A stretch of DNA of 35,212 nt, from contig JASJDE010000005.1 in NCBI GenBank assembly GCA_030065195.1, forward strand, positions 1 through 35,212. The letters are read 5' to 3'. A program made the position numbers and the translations under genes. Source of the stretch: Erythrobacter sp. Its GTDB lineage: Bacteria; Pseudomonadota; Alphaproteobacteria; Sphingomonadales; Sphingomonadaceae. Shown in pieces: positions 33,463 to 35,212 of the stretch (the stretch's first letter is position 1; every line of letters begins with the position of its first letter). The notes under the pieces were generated by a model that worked only from the letters and a program-made list of their open reading frames with translations, did no database searches and was not told the DNA's origin.

Positions 33463-34215
33463 TCAGAACCTGATCTGGGTCCCGACATAGACTGCCTGAC
33501 TGTCCTGGACCGAATTGGTAAGCGGGTCGAGCCGGTCGCGCTCTTGCGAAAGACGCACGCCGGCAGTCACGTCCAGATTGGGCGAAAGGCGGAAAGAACC
33601 GCCGACATCGACAGTCTGCGCGCCGAGCGAATCGAGGGTGTTTTCAGAACGACCAGCGATTTGTTCGTCCTCGAGCGCGATACGCGGCTGCAGTCGACTG
33701 GGCTTGTCCACGCGAGTTGGCTGGGTCGGTTCGAACTCGGCGAGATCCGGCACGCTGAGGTCGCGGACGGTATCCGGAAGCTCGACCGGGCGGGCGAAGC
33801 TCTTGTACCCGCGCGCGGTGCCGAGATTGTAGCGGCTCGGCTGCAATGCGGCCAAATTCTCGCTCGCGCTCGGAACCGATTCGATTGCGGAGCGGACCGA
33901 AATCGCCTGCGCCGATTCGCTATCGATCCGGACGGCAACCGTAACGGTACGCTCGCCCTGGATCGGTTGCGATCCGGCGGGAGTGAAGCGAATACCCTTT
34001 TCGCGAGCCTTGGCGGCGATCCGCGCGGCCAAATCCGGATCGACCGAGGCTGGCGTGAAGAAATCGAGTGCGGCATTCTCGATCGCCGGATTGCCCTCGC
34101 CGAGCGAAACGACGGCGAGACCGGCGGAGGGGATTGCGAACGCCAAAGCGCCAACAGCCGCAATCAGCGGCAGCTTGCGCTGCTTCGTCGCTGTATGGGC
34201 TGGCTTGCTCGGCAT
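33463..34215 (-). CDS. Exported hypothetical protein with a beta-barrel-like C-terminus
   Basis: A 250-residue protein of no family I recognise. A signal-like or anchor segment (LPLIAAVGALAFAIPSAGLAVVSLG) is followed by a low-complexity, Pro/Ser/Arg-rich middle part. The last 60 residues have alternating patterns (TVDVGGSFRLSPNLDVTAGVRLSQERDRL... AVYVGTQIRF) with a terminal phenylalanine, as in outer-membrane beta strands recognised by BamA. It may therefore be exposed at or inserted in the outer membrane, although only a few strands are visible. In-frame starts exist at 34272 (GTG), 34227 and 34215; 34215 has AGGGG at about 12 bases and gives the most normal signal peptide. Confidence 0.7.
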   Translation of the reverse strand: MPSKPAHTATKQRKLPLIAAVGALAFAIPSAGLAVVSLGEGNPAIENAALDFFTPASVDPDLAARIAAKAREKGIRFTPAGSQPIQGERTVTVAVRIDSESAQAISVRSAIESVPSASENLAALQPSRYNLGTARGYKSFARPVELPDTVRDLSVPDLAEFEPTQPTRVDKPSRLQPRIALEDEQIAGRSENTLDSLGAQTVDVGGSFRLSPNLDVTAGVRLSQERDRLDPLTNSVQDSQAVYVGTQIRF

Positions 34216-34546
34216 TCTGTTTGGCATCCCCTGATCGAAAGGCTTCAAACGTCTGGCGAAAGCAAATTTCACCTTAACGAGGCCTGAGTCGCTTCTAATA
34301 CCACAGAATGATAGAATCGTGACGAAGTTCTACGCAATCGTTTCTAAGACTTCGGATGAGAGTCCTTTCCGACCTGTTGCTTTGGGCACACAGGACGCTG
34401 CGGAATCCGCTGAAGTTCAGCGTTCAGAAAGGCCGGCTTGCCCAGTCCGCGACAAAACATTTCGCGGGATTGAGCGGGTTTCGATGCTTGCCGCGATCAC
34501 CGCTGCCATTATAGAGCCTTGCATGCTGACTAAGGGATACGCCTCC
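34216..34546. other. Intergenic region before the DUF3576 gene
   Basis: About 330 bases separate the divergent genes. The left part may include a longer N-terminus of the minus-strand gene. The right part holds the promoter described separately. A plus-strand frame is open from 34319, but the promoter inside it makes those codons unlikely to be translated. No RNA gene or repeat was recognised. Confidence 0.5.
34488..34515 (+). promoter_or_regulatory. Predicted promoter of the DUF3576-leuS unit
   Basis: TTGCCG (34488-34493) and TATAGA (34510-34515) lie 16 bases apart. Transcription would start near 34522, giving a 5' leader of about 25 bases with AAGGGA (34532-34537) nine bases before the GTG start at 34547. 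Promoter, Shine-Dalgarno and signal-peptide length agree with one another. Confidence 0.55.
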
Positions 34547-34999
34547 GTGATACGCGTCCACACTCCGATTTCCCGTTCGAACCGGCTGGCACTGGCCGCT
34601 ACTGCGCTCCTTCCTCTGGCCGCTTGCGGCGGCAATGATCGTCCGACGACCGAGCTTCAGGCTGCGCAGCTCAACACCATCGGCGTCAACGCGTTCTTGT
34701 GGCGCGCGTCTCTCGAAACCGTCAGTTTCGCACCGCTGCTGCAAGCCGACAGCGCAGGAGGCGTGATCGTCACCGACTGGTACGCCAATCCGTCGAACCC
34801 CAATGAGCGGGTGAAGCTTACGATTACGATCCTCGATCAGGACTTGCGCGCCGATGCCCTGCGCGTGGCTGCCATCCGCCAAGTCGCGGAAAGCGGCAAC
34901 TGGGTCGATGCGCCGGTCCAGGCGGCGACGGTCCAGAAGCTGGAAGACATCATCCTGACCAAGGCTCGCGACCTGCGTCGCAAAGCCGTGGCGGGCTGA
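34547..34999 (+). CDS. DUF3576 lipoprotein
   Basis: The 150-residue product has a lipoprotein signal ending in the lipobox LAAC ([16 protein letters not shown]) and the DUF3576 domain: [60 protein letters not shown]. The family is of unknown function and is typically found immediately before leuS in alphaproteobacteria, as here (25 bases). The GTG at 34547 is chosen over ATG at 34523 because of AAGGGA at nine bases and the fitting signal length. An outer-membrane role linked to later genes of the leuS operon is often suspected but not shown here. Confidence 0.88.
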   Translation: MIRVHTPISRSNRLALAATALLPLAACGGNDRPTTELQAAQLNTIGVNAFLWRASLETVSFAPLLQADSAGGVIVTDWYANPSNPNERVKLTITILDQDLRADALRVAAIRQVAESGNWVDAPVQAATVQKLEDIILTKARDLRRKAVAG

Positions 35000-35024
35000 T
35001 CCGTTTCGCACTAGCGGTTCCGAC

Positions 35025-35212
35025 ATGACCGACACCCGATTCGATCCGTCGCAGGCTGACGGACGCTGGCAGCGTGCGTGGGAAGAAGCGGGGACCTTCA
35101 CCGCCGATTCCGCAAGCGACAAGCCCAAGAGTTACATCCTCGAGATGTTCCCGTATCCGAGCGGGCGCATCCATATGGGCCATGTGCGCAACTACACGAT
35201 GGGCGACGTGCT
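35025..35212 (+). CDS. leuS: Leucyl-tRNA synthetase, N-terminal fragment (runs off the window)
   Basis: The first 62-63 codons read [21 protein letters not shown], then [23 protein letters not shown], the conserved N-terminus of bacterial LeuRS with the class I HIGH-type motif HMGH. It charges tRNA-Leu. The remaining roughly 780 residues lie beyond the right edge. It is 25 bases downstream of the DUF3576 gene, so the two are likely cotranscribed. No leucine-rich leader frame was seen before it, in contrast to thrS. Confidence 0.97.
   Translation, partial: MTDTRFDPSQADGRWQRAWEEAGTFTADSASDKPKSYILEMFPYPSGRIHMGHVRNYTMGDV

Noticed and set aside
33280-34287. A 335-codon plus-strand frame over phbB and the exported hypothetical gene
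   Set aside because: It crosses a good minus-strand terminator and two minus-strand genes with sound starts, and has no recognisable domain.
1-35212. CRISPR arrays, insertion sequences, prophage or integrative-element borders, tRNA genes
   Set aside because: No regular direct-repeat array, transposase, integrase or cloverleaf-like sequence was noticed on reading both strands; base composition looks even across the window. A dedicated tRNA or repeat search was not possible.

Overview
The window reads as chromosome of an alphaproteobacterium of the Sphingomonadales, most likely an Erythrobacter/Qipengyuania-type organism. This is inferred from the high GC content and from a gene set common in that group: large NAD-glutamate dehydrogenase, glnE next to a Bcp peroxiredoxin, DUF455, DUF1223, a YqiJ/YqiK flotillin pair, a PF13467-type ribbon-helix-helix protein, and DUF3576 just before leuS. 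No rRNA, tRNA, insertion sequence, prophage or CRISPR array was seen. The region looks like core and near-core chromosome with densely packed, often overlapping genes.

Layout. At 1-260 there is a perfect inverted repeat of 122-base arms lying inside the glutamate dehydrogenase gene, so the left edge is probably a fold-back artefact at a contig end. Then come a minus-strand trio (ABHD10-like hydrolase, TPR protein, flavin-dependent LLM oxidoreductase; 2581-5171), a Tat-exported PhoD-type phosphatase (5252-6919), and a minus-strand four-gene unit of one 58-residue membrane peptide, two paralogous four-helix-type membrane proteins and an XRE regulator (6916-8475). Divergent from it is thrS (8829-10844), preceded by a short frame encoding eight consecutive threonines and a set of mutually exclusive RNA hairpins. 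A TauE/SafE permease follows. From 11594 to 15851 a run of minus-strand genes encodes an M28 lipoprotein peptidase, agmatine deiminase, a 44-residue peptide, a DUF1223 protein and a small RNase A-like domain protein.

From 15926 the plus strand carries glnE, a one-cysteine Bcp peroxiredoxin, a DUF455 ferritin-like protein and an M23 peptidase closed by a strong terminator. Next are an acyl-CoA synthetase/cytochrome P450 pair (21003-23839), the yqiJ-yqiK membrane-remodelling pair, and a DUF4259 protein whose ribosome-binding site lies inside the preceding terminator-like hairpin. galU and murA are divergent (27226-29508). The last third has small secreted and ribbon-helix-helix proteins, tag DNA glycosylase, a two-domain PilZ protein, a membrane-anchored LuxR-HTH/DUF4019 regulator, a PhaB-type reductase, an exported hypothetical protein, a DUF3576 lipoprotein and the first 63 codons of leuS.

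The most interesting feature is the thrS leader (8594-8828). A sigma70-like promoter would start transcription at or next to the ATG of a 23-residue peptide, MAKLL-(Thr)8-..., and the RNA downstream can fold in two exclusive ways that depend on where a ribosome stands. This is the logic of ribosome-mediated attenuation applied to a tRNA synthetase gene. No U-tract terminator is visible, so how the switch acts on thrS is unresolved.
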